A DNA stretch of 7,114 nt from an uncultured Peptococcaceae bacterium (GCA_902496505.1 CABVBB010000105.1:1-7114), one strand, 5' to 3'; positions 1-6,523 are shown, counted from the first letter of the stretch. Notes: generated from the letters alone by a model not told the origin. Numbers and translations: made by a program.

Positions 1-651
1 CGGTACATATAAAGAATCGGTCTTGACGTATAATATATTGAGCCAGATGCCGCCTAACATCAGCGGCAGCATCCGAAGAAGATCGCCATGCATACAGCCG
101 AAAACCGCTGCTGTAAGCAGTATGCTGATGGGTATGGTGAATTTAAGGCGCAGACTGTGGTAAATAAAGCCGCGGAATAAGAGTTCTTCGCTCACTGGTG
201 CCAAAATGCCGGTGACGATGATAGGCACGAGCTTTTCCCAAGGCGTCTGCGCAGTGGTAATAATAGCGGCAACATTTTGCGGCGGCAGTCCGTTTGGCAG
301 CAACAAAGAAAGCAGCAGTGAAAACATGAGCATGATGACCAAAAGCAACAATCCATTGCCTATGGCCCAGATCAGCCAATGCGCGTCTTGACTTTTTTGC
401 AGACCCAGCGCCTGCCAGGAACGTTTATGGCCATATCGCCAAAAAAACCAAATGATGGCCAAGATCAGACCGCACTGGATGATCTCACCCAAGAGCATCT
501 GATTGATCATACTGGCACCGCCGGGCAGCATATCCAGCAGCCGAACGATCAGCGGCGACAGCAGCCAGCTGACTGCTTTGCCCAGCTGACCGATGCTTAT
601 GATGACCAGCACACATTCTAAAATTTCCACATGGAGTTCTCTCAGCCGCAT
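1..651 (-). CDS. CPBP-family intramembrane metalloprotease, C-terminus missing
   Basis: Reading the minus strand from an ATG at 651 gives 217 uninterrupted codons that run off the window at base 1. The N-terminal half is strongly hydrophobic with several predicted membrane segments. The C-terminal half carries the CPBP (CAAX protease / bacteriocin-processing, Abi) signature. Motif 1 is EELLFRG at residues 155-161 (the EExxxR motif). Motif 2 is FGCMH at residues 184-188 (the FxxxH motif). A GGIWLNILYVKTDSL stretch (about residues 200-214) is typical of the segment before the last conserved His/Asn motif, which lies outside the window. Family members are membrane-embedded glutamate-type peptidases. 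Some prenyl-protein proteases and some bacteriocin self-immunity proteins belong here, but the substrate cannot be told. A purine-rich AAGGCGGAGAG precedes the ATG. Confidence is high for the family and low for the role. Confidence 0.86.
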   Translation of the reverse strand, partial: MRLRELHVEILECVLVIISIGQLGKAVSWLLSPLIVRLLDMLPGGASMINQMLLGEIIQCGLILAIIWFFWRYGHKRSWQALGLQKSQDAHWLIWAIGNGLLLLVIMLMFSLLLSLLLPNGLPPQNVAAIITTAQTPWEKLVPIIVTGILAPVSEELLFRGFIYHSLRLKFTIPISILLTAAVFGCMHGDLLRMLPLMLGGIWLNILYVKTDSLYVP

Positions 652-690
652 GCTCTCTCCGCCTTTCGTCTGTGATAATGCTCTTAGTTT

Positions 691-719
691 ACCATATTTG
701 CGGGTTTTTGTTGAGTCCA
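691..719 (-). promoter_or_regulatory. Possible promoter of the CPBP protease gene
   Basis: On the minus strand there is TGGACT (719-714), a 17-base spacer, then TATGGT (696-691), about 40 bases upstream of the protease start codon. Each hexamer matches the sigma70 consensus at four of six positions. The spacing is ideal but the match is moderate, so this is a candidate only. Confidence 0.35.
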
Positions 720-780
720 TTTGTGATTTCCAGTCATGATTTTCCCCCGCTGGGTCATACTAACCAGAGAAATCGAACTT

Positions 781-787
781 GAGGAGG
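781..787 (+). promoter_or_regulatory. Ribosome binding site deciding the DUF4912 gene start
   Basis: GAGGAGG sits eight bases before the ATG at 796. It is the only strong Shine-Dalgarno sequence near the 5' end of this frame and rules in favour of the shorter protein. Confidence 0.8.
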
Positions 788-795
788 AAAATACA

Positions 796-1299
796 ATGTG
801 GTTTTTATGGGTCATTGCTTTTGTCGTCTTCTTTCTTGTTTTGGCGCAGCTCATCAGCCGCCTGCCGGGCGAAAATTTTGCCGGTCTGCGCAAGGTCTTG
901 CCAGAGGCGCACGTGGATGAATCGGATGAGGTGATCACAGAAAATACCTTTGAGCGGCTCACTGGCGATACGCTGCCGTATTTTGAAAACCTGCTGCTTT
1001 TGGAGGAACAGTCGCCGGAGCAGCTTGTGGCCAGCTGGAAGCTGGATGATCGGCTTTATGCCGCCATGCTCGCTGAGTATCATCAGGAAAATGTGGACGT
1101 GACCAAGGCCGTCCTGCGGCTCTCCTACACGGGCGGCCGCCGCATTTACGAGGATTATCCCATTCGCTTGGCTGAGAAAAAGCTGGAGATCATCATCAAT
1201 GCCCCTGGCTCGACCATCACTGCTGAACTGGGTTTTTACACCGCGGAGCACAATTTCATCACTATGGTCAAATCCAATTCTGTTACCATCGCCCAATAA
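796..1299 (+). CDS. Membrane-anchored DUF4912-like protein
   Basis: This 167-residue protein of unknown function has an N-terminal hydrophobic segment (about residues 2-20, MWFLWVIAFVVFFLVLAQLI), then an acidic linker (about 36-75). A C-terminal domain (about 66-165) resembles DUF4912. The best clues are an early aromatic position in SWKLDD (80-85), a VLRLSY strand (106-111), and the closing AELGFY ... FITMVKSNSVTIA block (143-166), which matches the family's usual LGY...GrFv.laRSNtV ending. The ATG at 796 was chosen because GAGGAGG (781-787) lies eight bases upstream. The same frame is open further upstream (an ATG at 736), but that ATG lacks such a site and would put a charged extension before the membrane anchor. 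The gene stands alone, divergent from the protease. DUF4912 proteins have no established biochemical role, and the domain call is from remembered family features. Confidence 0.75.
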   Translation: MWFLWVIAFVVFFLVLAQLISRLPGENFAGLRKVLPEAHVDESDEVITENTFERLTGDTLPYFENLLLLEEQSPEQLVASWKLDDRLYAAMLAEYHQENVDVTKAVLRLSYTGGRRIYEDYPIRLAEKKLEIIINAPGSTITAELGFYTAEHNFITMVKSNSVTIAQ

Positions 1300-1308
1300 A
1301 CGGCACCA

Positions 1309-1340
1309 AAAAAACCGAGCCCAAACGGACTCGGTTTTTT
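1309..1340. terminator. Bidirectional intrinsic terminator
   Basis: The hairpin arms are AAAAAACCGAG (1309-1319) and CTCGGTTTTTT (1330-1340). Two inner C-G pairs lie beyond a mismatch, and the loop is AAAC. Read on the plus strand it ends in a T-run and stops the DUF4912 gene, whose stop codon ends at 1299. Read on the minus strand the A-run becomes a U-tract and stops the paaK-ACT operon, whose last codon lies at 1350-1352. One hairpin therefore serves two convergent transcripts. Confidence 0.92.
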
Positions 1341-1349
1341 CTTTTGGCA

Positions 1350-1787
1350 TTAGATCGTTTCCATAACTTCCTGCTGGGTGGTCAGCACATGATGACCTTT
1401 TTCCCGCAGCAGAGCTTCTGCCGCATCCTGCTGATCCAGCTTGAAGAGCATCAGAGCACTGTCGGCCTGGCCGATCTTGAACGCATACATATACTCGATA
1501 TTGATGCCGCGCTCTTCAAATTCGCCCAGCAGCGTGAGCAGCTGACCCGGCGCGTCGCCGACCCGAACGGCCAAAACATCGGACAGTTTGGCGGTGAAAT
1601 GGTGAGCTTCCAGGACCTCCAGCGCCTTTTCATTGTCACTGACGATCATGCGGATGACCCCAAAATCGGACGTATCGGCCAAGCTGATGGCGCGCATATT
1701 GACCTGGGCATCAGCCAGCACCTGGGCCACTGCTTTCAGACGGCCCGGCGCATTCTCTACAAATACCGCTAATTGTTTGACTGCCAT
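1350..1787 (-). CDS. Tandem ACT-domain protein linked to PaaK
   Basis: This 145-residue protein consists almost wholly of two ACT repeats, at about residues 5-66 and 70-140. Both repeats open with the usual pattern of a beta strand followed by a glycine turn: VFVENAPGRL (8-17) and VRVGDAPGQLL (75-85). The matching loops are VNMRAISLAD (29-38) and INIEYMYAF (95-103). ACT domains bind amino acids and other small ligands. Stand-alone double-ACT proteins next to phenylacetate-CoA ligase genes are a common arrangement in anaerobic bacteria and archaea, but their exact function is not settled. A perfect AGGAGG (1800-1795) lies seven bases before the ATG, and only 18 bases separate it from the paaK stop, so the two genes should be cotranscribed and share the T-box control. 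A role as a phenylalanine or aryl-metabolite sensor for the ligase is inference. Confidence 0.93.
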   Translation of the reverse strand: MAVKQLAVFVENAPGRLKAVAQVLADAQVNMRAISLADTSDFGVIRMIVSDNEKALEVLEAHHFTAKLSDVLAVRVGDAPGQLLTLLGEFEERGINIEYMYAFKIGQADSALMLFKLDQQDAAEALLREKGHHVLTTQQEVMETI

Positions 1788-1805
1788 AAGACAACCTCCT
1801 TTTGA

Positions 1806-3101
1806 TTACTTCTCCCGTTTGTCAATGATACGTTTCGCTTTGCCCTCGCTTCTGACGATGCTCTCCGGCTCGACCAGCTTGACGGTGACGGAGATCCCCA
1901 GCGAGCTTTCCAATTCCTTGCGGATCTGACGAGCCAGATTTTCCAGCTGCTTCACTTCATCGAAGGGGAAATCCTTCGATACCTCGACCTGCACCTCCAA
2001 AGTATCTAAAGCGCCGATACGATCGACTACCAATTGATACTGCGGCTCGATGCCTGCTACAGAGAGCAGCACATGCTCGATCTGCGAGGGGAAGACATTG
2101 ACACCGCGAATGATGAGCATATCATCGCTGCGGCCTTCGATACGGCCGATGCGGCGGCTGGTGCGGCCGCAGGGGCAGGGCTCCATGATCAGACGAGCGA
2201 TATCCCGTGTCCGGTAGCGCACGATCGGGAAGGCTTCCTTCGTCAAAGAGGTGAAGACCAATTCGCCTCTCTCGCCCGGCGGCAGCACTTCGCCTGTTTC
2301 AGGATCGATGGTCTCTACGATGAAGTGATCCTCGTGAACGTGCAGGCCGTTTTGCTCGGTGCATTCCATAGCCACGCCCGGCCCCATCTGCTCGCTCATG
2401 CCATAGATGTCATACGCCTTGATGCCTAGCTTCTTCTGCAATTCCTGACGCATATTCTCTGACCAGGGCTCAGCGCCGAAGACACCGAATTTCAATTTGA
2501 TCTGATCGCGCAAGCCTTCTTTTTCCAGGCTTTCGGCCAAATACATCGCGTAAGACGGTGTGCAGGCCAGCACGGTCGCGCCATAATCGGCCAAGATCAT
2601 GACCTGCCGCTTGGTATTGCCGCCGGAAGCCGGAACGACTGTTGCGCCCAGCTTGCTGGCGCCGTCATGCAGACCCATGCCGCCGGTGAAAAGGCCATAG
2701 CCGTAAGAAACGTGCACGATATCATTGGGTCGTACGCCGACCATGGTCAAGTCTCTGGCTACCAATTCTGCCCAGTTATCCAGATCCTTCTTGGTGTAGC
2801 CGACGACGGTCGGTTTGCCAGACGTGCCGGATGAAGAATGGATACGATTGACCTCAGACATCGGGACTGCAAACAAGCCAAATGGATAATTATCCCGCAA
2901 AAACTGCTTCTTCATGAAAGGCAGCTTGCTCAGGTCAGCTAAGCTTTGGATATCACTGGGCTTGACCCCTGCTTCATCCATCAGCGCACGATACGGCGCC
3001 ACATGATAATATACGCGCTCCACAGTCTGTTTCAACCGTTCTAATTGCAGCGCCTCTAATTCCTCGCGATCCATACATTCATAATACTCATTCCAATACA
3101 T
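1806..3101 (-). CDS. paaK: Phenylacetate-CoA ligase
   Basis: This 431-residue, full-length member of the AMP-forming ligase family converts phenylacetate (or a related aryl acetate), ATP and CoA to the aryl-acetyl-CoA, AMP and pyrophosphate in the cytosol. Visible motifs are the phosphate-binding loop [15 protein letters not shown] (89-103), the YGYGLFTGG stretch (133-141), the adenine-region FGAEPWS (208-214), DIYGMSE (231-237), YRTRD (296-300), the hinge region [18 protein letters not shown] (323-340), and a C-terminal EGKAKR (419-424) holding the catalytic-lysine candidates. CPCGR (309-313) is typical of the family. The start at 3101 follows GGGGGAAGG (3113-3105) and gives the usual [12 protein letters not shown] N-terminus. 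The frame stays open 20 codons upstream, but those codons run into the leader terminator. The gene is first in an operon with the ACT gene and is preceded by a phenylalanine-type T-box. Substrate choice between phenylacetate, 4-hydroxyphenylacetate and indoleacetate cannot be read from the sequence. Confidence 0.95.
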   Translation of the reverse strand: MYWNEYYECMDREELEALQLERLKQTVERVYYHVAPYRALMDEAGVKPSDIQSLADLSKLPFMKKQFLRDNYPFGLFAVPMSEVNRIHSSSGTSGKPTVVGYTKKDLDNWAELVARDLTMVGVRPNDIVHVSYGYGLFTGGMGLHDGASKLGATVVPASGGNTKRQVMILADYGATVLACTPSYAMYLAESLEKEGLRDQIKLKFGVFGAEPWSENMRQELQKKLGIKAYDIYGMSEQMGPGVAMECTEQNGLHVHEDHFIVETIDPETGEVLPPGERGELVFTSLTKEAFPIVRYRTRDIARLIMEPCPCGRTSRRIGRIEGRSDDMLIIRGVNVFPSQIEHVLLSVAGIEPQYQLVVDRIGALDTLEVQVEVSKDFPFDEVKQLENLARQIRKELESSLGISVTVKLVEPESIVRSEGKAKRIIDKREK

Positions 3102-3132
3102 TGACCTTCCCCCTTCAAAATAAACCATCTTC

Positions 3133-3408
3133 AAAAAACAAAAAACTCCCGTCCCTCTCAAGGGACGGAAGTCTATTCCGCGGTACCACCCTCATTAGTT
3201 TATCACTAACTCAGCTCAATTTAGGCACACATCATGCCCTATCCCTGTAACGGTGGAATCCGGTCAAGCCTACTCACCTTTTCAGCCTGACAACTCAGGA
3301 GGGAACTTCTGCCAGCTTTGTCATAGAAGCGCTTCCAGTCTAGACGCTTCCTCCCTGTAAGACAGTCGGTGACCTACTTTTCTCCGTCATCATCTTTTCC
3401 ATTTATTG
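3133..3408 (-). promoter_or_regulatory. T-box riboswitch, specifier UUC (Phe), controlling paaK-ACT
   Basis: The minus strand holds a complete T-box leader. Stem I begins with GATGACGGAG (3391-3382); its GAC and GGAG pair with GUC (3291-3289) and CUCC (3301-3298), with UGA of the K-turn type between them. The S-turn AGUA is at 3378-3375. The region GAAG-UUC-CCUCCUGAG (3309-3294) aligns base for base with the specifier region of characterised leaders such as Bacillus subtilis tyrS (GAAC-UAC-AUCUUGGAG, recalled), so the specifier is UUC at 3305-3303. Stem III is marked by ACCGG ... CCGUUAC (3264-3247). The invariant AGGGUGGUACCGCG T-box is at 3192-3179; its UGGU bulge would pair with an ACCA tRNA end, as expected for a tRNA with A at the discriminator position. 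The antiterminator (AGGG with CCCU, CGGAA with UUCCG, 3192-3161) competes with the terminator. Uncharged tRNA-Phe should favour read-through. Confidence 0.95.
3139..3172 (-). terminator. Regulated terminator of the T-box leader
   Basis: On the minus strand ACUUCCGUCCCU (3172-3161) pairs with AGGGACGGGAGU (3156-3145), apart from one U-G pair, around a UGAG loop, and a U-run (3145-3140) follows. The 5' arm overlaps the 3' half of the antiterminator, so only one of the two can form. It ends about 25 bases before the paaK ribosome binding site. Confidence 0.95.
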
Positions 3409-3414
3409 CTTTTG

Positions 3415-3443
3415 ATAATATCATTTTTGCGCCTAATCGTCAA
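3415..3443 (-). promoter_or_regulatory. Promoter of the T-box / paaK-ACT operon
   Basis: TTGACG (3443-3438), a 17-base spacer and TATTAT (3420-3415) form a strong sigma70-type promoter on the minus strand. Transcription would begin near 3408, about 17 bases before the first conserved stem I bases, which is where a T-box transcript should start. Confidence 0.85.
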
Positions 3444-3523
3444 TAACTTTTTTTATTTGCGCGAAATTTACTGGTATAGCTTATGCTGATCACTGCCCAG
3501 CGTCAATTTTTTGCGTTTTTCTC

Positions 3524-3552
3524 TTGCAACTCTTGCGCAAACACGTTATGAT
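3524..3552 (+). promoter_or_regulatory. Promoter of the MATE exporter gene
   Basis: TTGCAA (3524-3529), 17 bases and TATGAT (3547-3552) lie about 55 bases upstream of the chosen start. The hexamers are close to the sigma70 consensus. An 8-base palindrome, TTGCGCAA (3533-3540), sits inside the spacer and could be a repressor site, though it is short. The promoter lies downstream of an upstream in-frame TTG at 3511, which argues against that codon as the start. Confidence 0.7.
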
Positions 3553-3590
3553 AGGAATGTTTTGGTAACTCACGGACTCATCACTTTTAC

Positions 3591-3598
3591 AAAGGAGG
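3591..3598 (+). promoter_or_regulatory. Ribosome binding site deciding a TTG start
   Basis: AAAGGAGG lies eight bases before TTG at 3607. No ATG or GTG in this frame is better placed, so the exporter probably starts at TTG. Confidence 0.85.
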
Positions 3599-3606
3599 CA
3601 TCACCT

Positions 3607-4968
3607 TTGGCATCATTTTTCACTGACCTTCGGCAGGACAGCCGCTTCTGGCAAATGCTCGTCAAGATCTCCCTGCCTATCGTCTTACAAAACCTGATCT
3701 CCTCGTCCCTCAATGTGGTCGATACCATCATGATCGGCCAGCTGGGCGAGACGCCGCTGGCTGCTGTGGGCGTAGCGGCGCAATATTTCTTTTTCTTCAC
3801 CGTTATCGTCACCGGCCTATGCAGCGGCTACTGCATCTTCATCGCCCAATACTGGGGCAAACGCGACCGCCGCTCCATCAAGCGCTATCTGGGCGTCATG
3901 CTGCTCTTTGCCCTGCTCCTCGGGCTGATCTTCACCATCTTCGGCCTATTTCAAGCCGAGCGCTTCATCAGTTGGTTCGACCATGATCCCGAGGTCATTC
4001 GCCTAGGCGCAGCTTATGTGCGCATCTTGGCGGTCAGTACGCTCCTGACGGCGCTCACCTACAGTTTTGGCTTCGCCTCCCGCAGCATTGAGAATGCTTT
4101 CTTGCCTATGGCCGCCAGTTCCGCAGCTTTGGCGCTGAATACCTTCCTTAACTACACGCTGATCTTCGGCCACTTCGGCTTCTCCGCGTTGGGCGTAGAA
4201 GGCGCTGCCATCGCTACCCTCATCGCCCGCGTCGTCGAAATGGGCATCATCCTGATCTACATCTATCACCGCCAAAACACCCTGGCCCTCAAATGGTCCG
4301 ATATCGACCGCCGGCCTGCTTTTCTCTTCGGCGATCTGAAGACGGTGCTGCCCGTACTGCTCAACGAACTCTGCTGGGGCCTGGGCGTCGTCGTTTACAC
4401 CGCGGCCTATGGCCGCATCGGCACCGATGCGCTGGCTACCGTGCAGATCGGCCAGACTGTGCAGAATCTCTTCGTCGTGCTGGGCTTCGGCATCTCCGGC
4501 GCAGCCGCCGCTATGATCGGCGCCAAGATCGGCGAAGGCCGTACCGACCAAGCCGTCGTCTATGCCCAACGCTCCGTCTTCCTCGGTGTCTGCGTTGGTC
4601 TGGTGCTGGCTGTCGTCATCTTCTTCTGCGCGCCCGCCTTCCTCGTCTTCTTCAACGTCTCACCGACTGTCGTCCACGACGCTATCATCATCCTCAAGGT
4701 ACTTTCCTTGACCATCACGCTGAAAATGGTCAATATGATCATGATCACCGGCGTCATGCGCGGCGGCGGCGATGTCGTCTTCTCCCTGCTTTCCGAAGGC
4801 TGCACCATGTGGTTCATCGGCGTGCCCCTCTCCTTCATCGGCGCCCTGGTGCTGCACTGGCCCGTCTATCTGGTCTTCGCCCTCATTGCTCTGGAGGAAG
4901 TCGCCAAATTTGTCTTAGGCATCTATCGCCTGCTTTCGAATAAATGGATCCACAATCTCGTCAACTGA
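3607..4968 (+). CDS. MATE-family multidrug/cation exporter
   Basis: This 453-residue integral membrane protein is of normal length for the MATE (multi antimicrobial extrusion) family, with about 12 hydrophobic segments in two related halves. The N-terminus shows the family signature: ISLPIVLQNLISSSLNVVD (21-39) followed by TIMIGQLGETPLAAVGVAAQ (40-59). These pumps use Na+ or H+ gradients to export cationic drugs, dyes or metabolites; the substrate and coupling ion cannot be assigned here. The start is a TTG supported by a strong ribosome binding site. The gene has its own promoter and terminator, so it appears to be a single-gene transcript, divergent from the paaK operon with which it shares the intergenic region. 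The codon third positions are markedly rich in C, more so than in the neighbours, which may reflect expression level rather than transfer. Confidence 0.94.
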   Translation: MASFFTDLRQDSRFWQMLVKISLPIVLQNLISSSLNVVDTIMIGQLGETPLAAVGVAAQYFFFFTVIVTGLCSGYCIFIAQYWGKRDRRSIKRYLGVMLLFALLLGLIFTIFGLFQAERFISWFDHDPEVIRLGAAYVRILAVSTLLTALTYSFGFASRSIENAFLPMAASSAALALNTFLNYTLIFGHFGFSALGVEGAAIATLIARVVEMGIILIYIYHRQNTLALKWSDIDRRPAFLFGDLKTVLPVLLNELCWGLGVVVYTAAYGRIGTDALATVQIGQTVQNLFVVLGFGISGAAAAMIGAKIGEGRTDQAVVYAQRSVFLGVCVGLVLAVVIFFCAPAFLVFFNVSPTVVHDAIIILKVLSLTITLKMVNMIMITGVMRGGGDVVFSLLSEGCTMWFIGVPLSFIGALVLHWPVYLVFALIALEEVAKFVLGIYRLLSNKWIHNLVN

Positions 4969-4976
4969 ACACCAAA

Positions 4977-5016
4977 AGCCAAACGCCTGCCAGTGCAAGC
5001 GTTTGGCTATTTTTTT
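4977..5016 (+). terminator. Intrinsic terminator after the MATE gene
   Basis: AGCCAAACGC (4977-4986) and GCGTTTGGCT (4999-5008) form a perfect 10-pair stem with a 12-base loop, followed by a T-run at 5010-5016. The stop codon of the convergent transporter gene (5015-5017) overlaps the end of the T-run. On the minus strand the stem is followed by only four U residues, so it may also act weakly on that gene. Confidence 0.92.
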
Positions 5017-6457
5017 ACAGCATCACCATGCCTAAAGGGATCCCCACCACGATCAACGCAGCCAAGGTCACTGCCAAAACATACAGACCACTTTTAAAGG
5101 CTTCCCCTCTGCTGATCCAGCCCGTATTGCCGAATACGATACCCGAGCGGCTGGAAGCACCAGGCGTTGACATCGCTGTCGATAAAGCAAACAAGAGTCC
5201 GATGGCGATCAGCGTTGGATTGGCATCGATCAAGACGGCTATTTTGCAGGCGACAGGGATAAGCGCGCCCATGAGCACCGAATTGTGCATGAACTGGGTC
5301 AAGATGCCTGCGGCGACAAAGCAGATGATATAAAACTGTGCTTCCGGCAGCTGATTCAGCATCGGCACCAACGTGATCTCCAGCTGCTGAACGACACCAG
5401 CCTGCTCGGCAGACAAAGCGCTGCAAATAGGAATGGTCGCTGCCATCAAGCAGACGATATCCCAAGACACACCTTTTCTAGCCAGCTTAGGCAGATCCAA
5501 GAGCGGTTCCCCATCGATCTTGACTGCACAGAGTATCGCCAGCATCAGAGCAATACTGCCCACCACGCCAAATTGCTTGATAAACGGATTCGGCAGAAAA
5601 CTAGGCAAGAAGAGGAAAAGCAGCAGCACGATCAAGACGATGATGGCGGTCACTTGCTTTTTGGTGATCACGATATCCTCCAAGACTTCCGTGAAATCGC
5701 CGTTTTTCAGTGGTTCCAGATCCAGCTTGAAGACAAAGCGGGCCGCTGCCACATAAAGCACCAAGGTGACCAAAGATAAGATAATAGAAAAGACCACATA
5801 CTTGAACACATTCATTTCAATGCCCGCACCGATCTGCAGCCCGCCGAAGCCTTGGATCGCTGCCGGACTCCAGGGTGTCGTCAAAAAGCCCAGCACCACG
5901 ATATTGGCCACGCCGGAAAGCATGAAAGCGACGAAATTGCTGCCTCTCTCATAGCCCAGCTTTTCAAATATAGGATACAAGATCCCCCACAGAATGATGA
6001 TCGCTGCGTACATATTGATCAATACCGCCAAAGCATAGGCGGTAAAAAAGACCATCAAGATAAAGACCCACGGTTTGCCGGCGATGAACTTGCGCTTGAG
6101 CAGCCAGCTGGCGATCGTATTGCTGAGGCCAGTGCTTTCCAGATAAGCGCCAAAGATGAAAAATAAAATGATCGTTAAAACAACGTTGTTGCCAAAACCC
6201 TGCATAAAGACCTGATTCATCGCGCCATAGCCTGTTGTCCCCAAGACCACCAGTCCCAACAAACTCGGCCAGATCAGATCGACAAACAGCCAGCCATAGA
6301 GCATACCGACAAATACCCCTATGATCTTCATGCCTAACGGCGTGATCACCCCTATTGGCTCAAGCCTGCCTATGCCGATCATCAAGACCACCAAGAGTAT
6401 ACTATTGATCAAGTAAATGACATCGACCTTTTTGGTCTGTGCCTGCGTTTGCATCAT
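5015..6457 (-). CDS. DASS/SLC13-like anion transporter
   Basis: This 480-residue membrane protein has a short polar N-terminus and about 11-13 hydrophobic segments, with a cytoplasmic-looking charged loop near residues 245-268 (KLDLEPLKNGDF ... ITKKQ). The overall layout fits the divalent anion:Na+ symporter (DASS, SLC13) / ion transporter superfamily, whose members import dicarboxylates, citrate, sulfate or sulfonated acids. The C-terminal repeat contains QFMHNSVLMGALIPVA (388-403) and TPGASSRSGIVFGNTGWI (431-448), corresponding to the usual SNxAT and following TP...FG segments. The usual SNT triplets are changed, so the substrate may be atypical. GGAGAGG (6469-6463) lies upstream of two adjacent ATG codons (6457 and 6454); either may be used. 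The upstream same-strand gene encodes an alkaline-phosphatase-superfamily enzyme, which might act on the same substrate, but a hairpin lies between them. Confidence 0.8.
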   Translation of the reverse strand: MMQTQAQTKKVDVIYLINSILLVVLMIGIGRLEPIGVITPLGMKIIGVFVGMLYGWLFVDLIWPSLLGLVVLGTTGYGAMNQVFMQGFGNNVVLTIILFFIFGAYLESTGLSNTIASWLLKRKFIAGKPWVFILMVFFTAYALAVLINMYAAIIILWGILYPIFEKLGYERGSNFVAFMLSGVANIVVLGFLTTPWSPAAIQGFGGLQIGAGIEMNVFKYVVFSIILSLVTLVLYVAAARFVFKLDLEPLKNGDFTEVLEDIVITKKQVTAIIVLIVLLLFLFLPSFLPNPFIKQFGVVGSIALMLAILCAVKIDGEPLLDLPKLARKGVSWDIVCLMAATIPICSALSAEQAGVVQQLEITLVPMLNQLPEAQFYIICFVAAGILTQFMHNSVLMGALIPVACKIAVLIDANPTLIAIGLLFALSTAMSTPGASSRSGIVFGNTGWISRGEAFKSGLYVLAVTLAALIVVGIPLGMVML

Positions 6458-6486
6458 AATCACCTCTCCAATGTGATAGATATCCT

Positions 6487-6523
6487 AAAAAGCACCCCCA
6501 GCCGCTTGCTCCGGCGGCTGGGG
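6487..6523 (-). terminator. Terminator-like hairpin between phosphatase-like gene and transporter
   Basis: On the minus strand CCCCAGCCGC (6523-6514) pairs perfectly with GCGGCTGGGG (6505-6496). Four bases (GTGC) and then five U residues (6491-6487) follow. The stem is very strong but the U-tract is short and set back. It starts eight bases after the upstream stop codon (6534-6532) and ends about 20 bases before the transporter's ribosome binding site, so it may be a partial terminator that lowers transporter expression or a stabilising 3' end. Confidence 0.7.

Noticed and set aside
143..379. Minus-strand open frame of 78 codons, with plus-strand frames at 206-391 and 379-621
   Set aside because: They overlap the CPBP protease frame, which carries conserved motifs across the same bases. 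The short frames show no recognisable domain and low-complexity translations.
711..740. Possible plus-strand promoter TTGAGT, 18 bases, CATGAT for the DUF4912 gene
   Set aside because: The -10 match is weak and the spacer is longer than optimal. A promoter must be near here, but this one is not convincing enough to annotate.
805..1350. Minus-strand open frame of 181 codons opposite the DUF4912 gene
   Set aside because: It is a shadow of the plus-strand gene, runs through the bidirectional terminator hairpin, and has no good ribosome binding site or recognisable domain.
3102..3161. Twenty extra N-terminal codons of PaaK
   Set aside because: They are encoded by the leader terminator and the linker. 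The site at 3113-3105 and the family N-terminus support the start at 3101.
3133..3408. Repeated and inverted sequence blocks that could suggest a small mobile element or CRISPR-like structure
   Set aside because: The inverted repeats are fully explained by the T-box stems, antiterminator and terminator. There are no regular spaced repeats.
3511..3606. Longer MATE N-terminus starting at TTG 3511
   Set aside because: The extra 32 residues are polar and unlike the family N-terminus, the codon has no Shine-Dalgarno site, and it lies upstream of the likely promoter at 3524-3552. The TTG at 3607 has a strong site.
4003..4943. Long open frames on both strands inside the MATE gene (4003-4569 minus, 4293-4943 plus)
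   Set aside because: They arise from the strong third-position C bias of the MATE gene. Their translations are Arg/His- or Asp/Gly-rich and show no domain.
5285..5779. Plus-strand frames opposite the DASS-like transporter
   Set aside because: The translations are rich in Gln, His and Asp, as expected for the complement of hydrophobic membrane codons, and no ribosome binding site or domain is visible.
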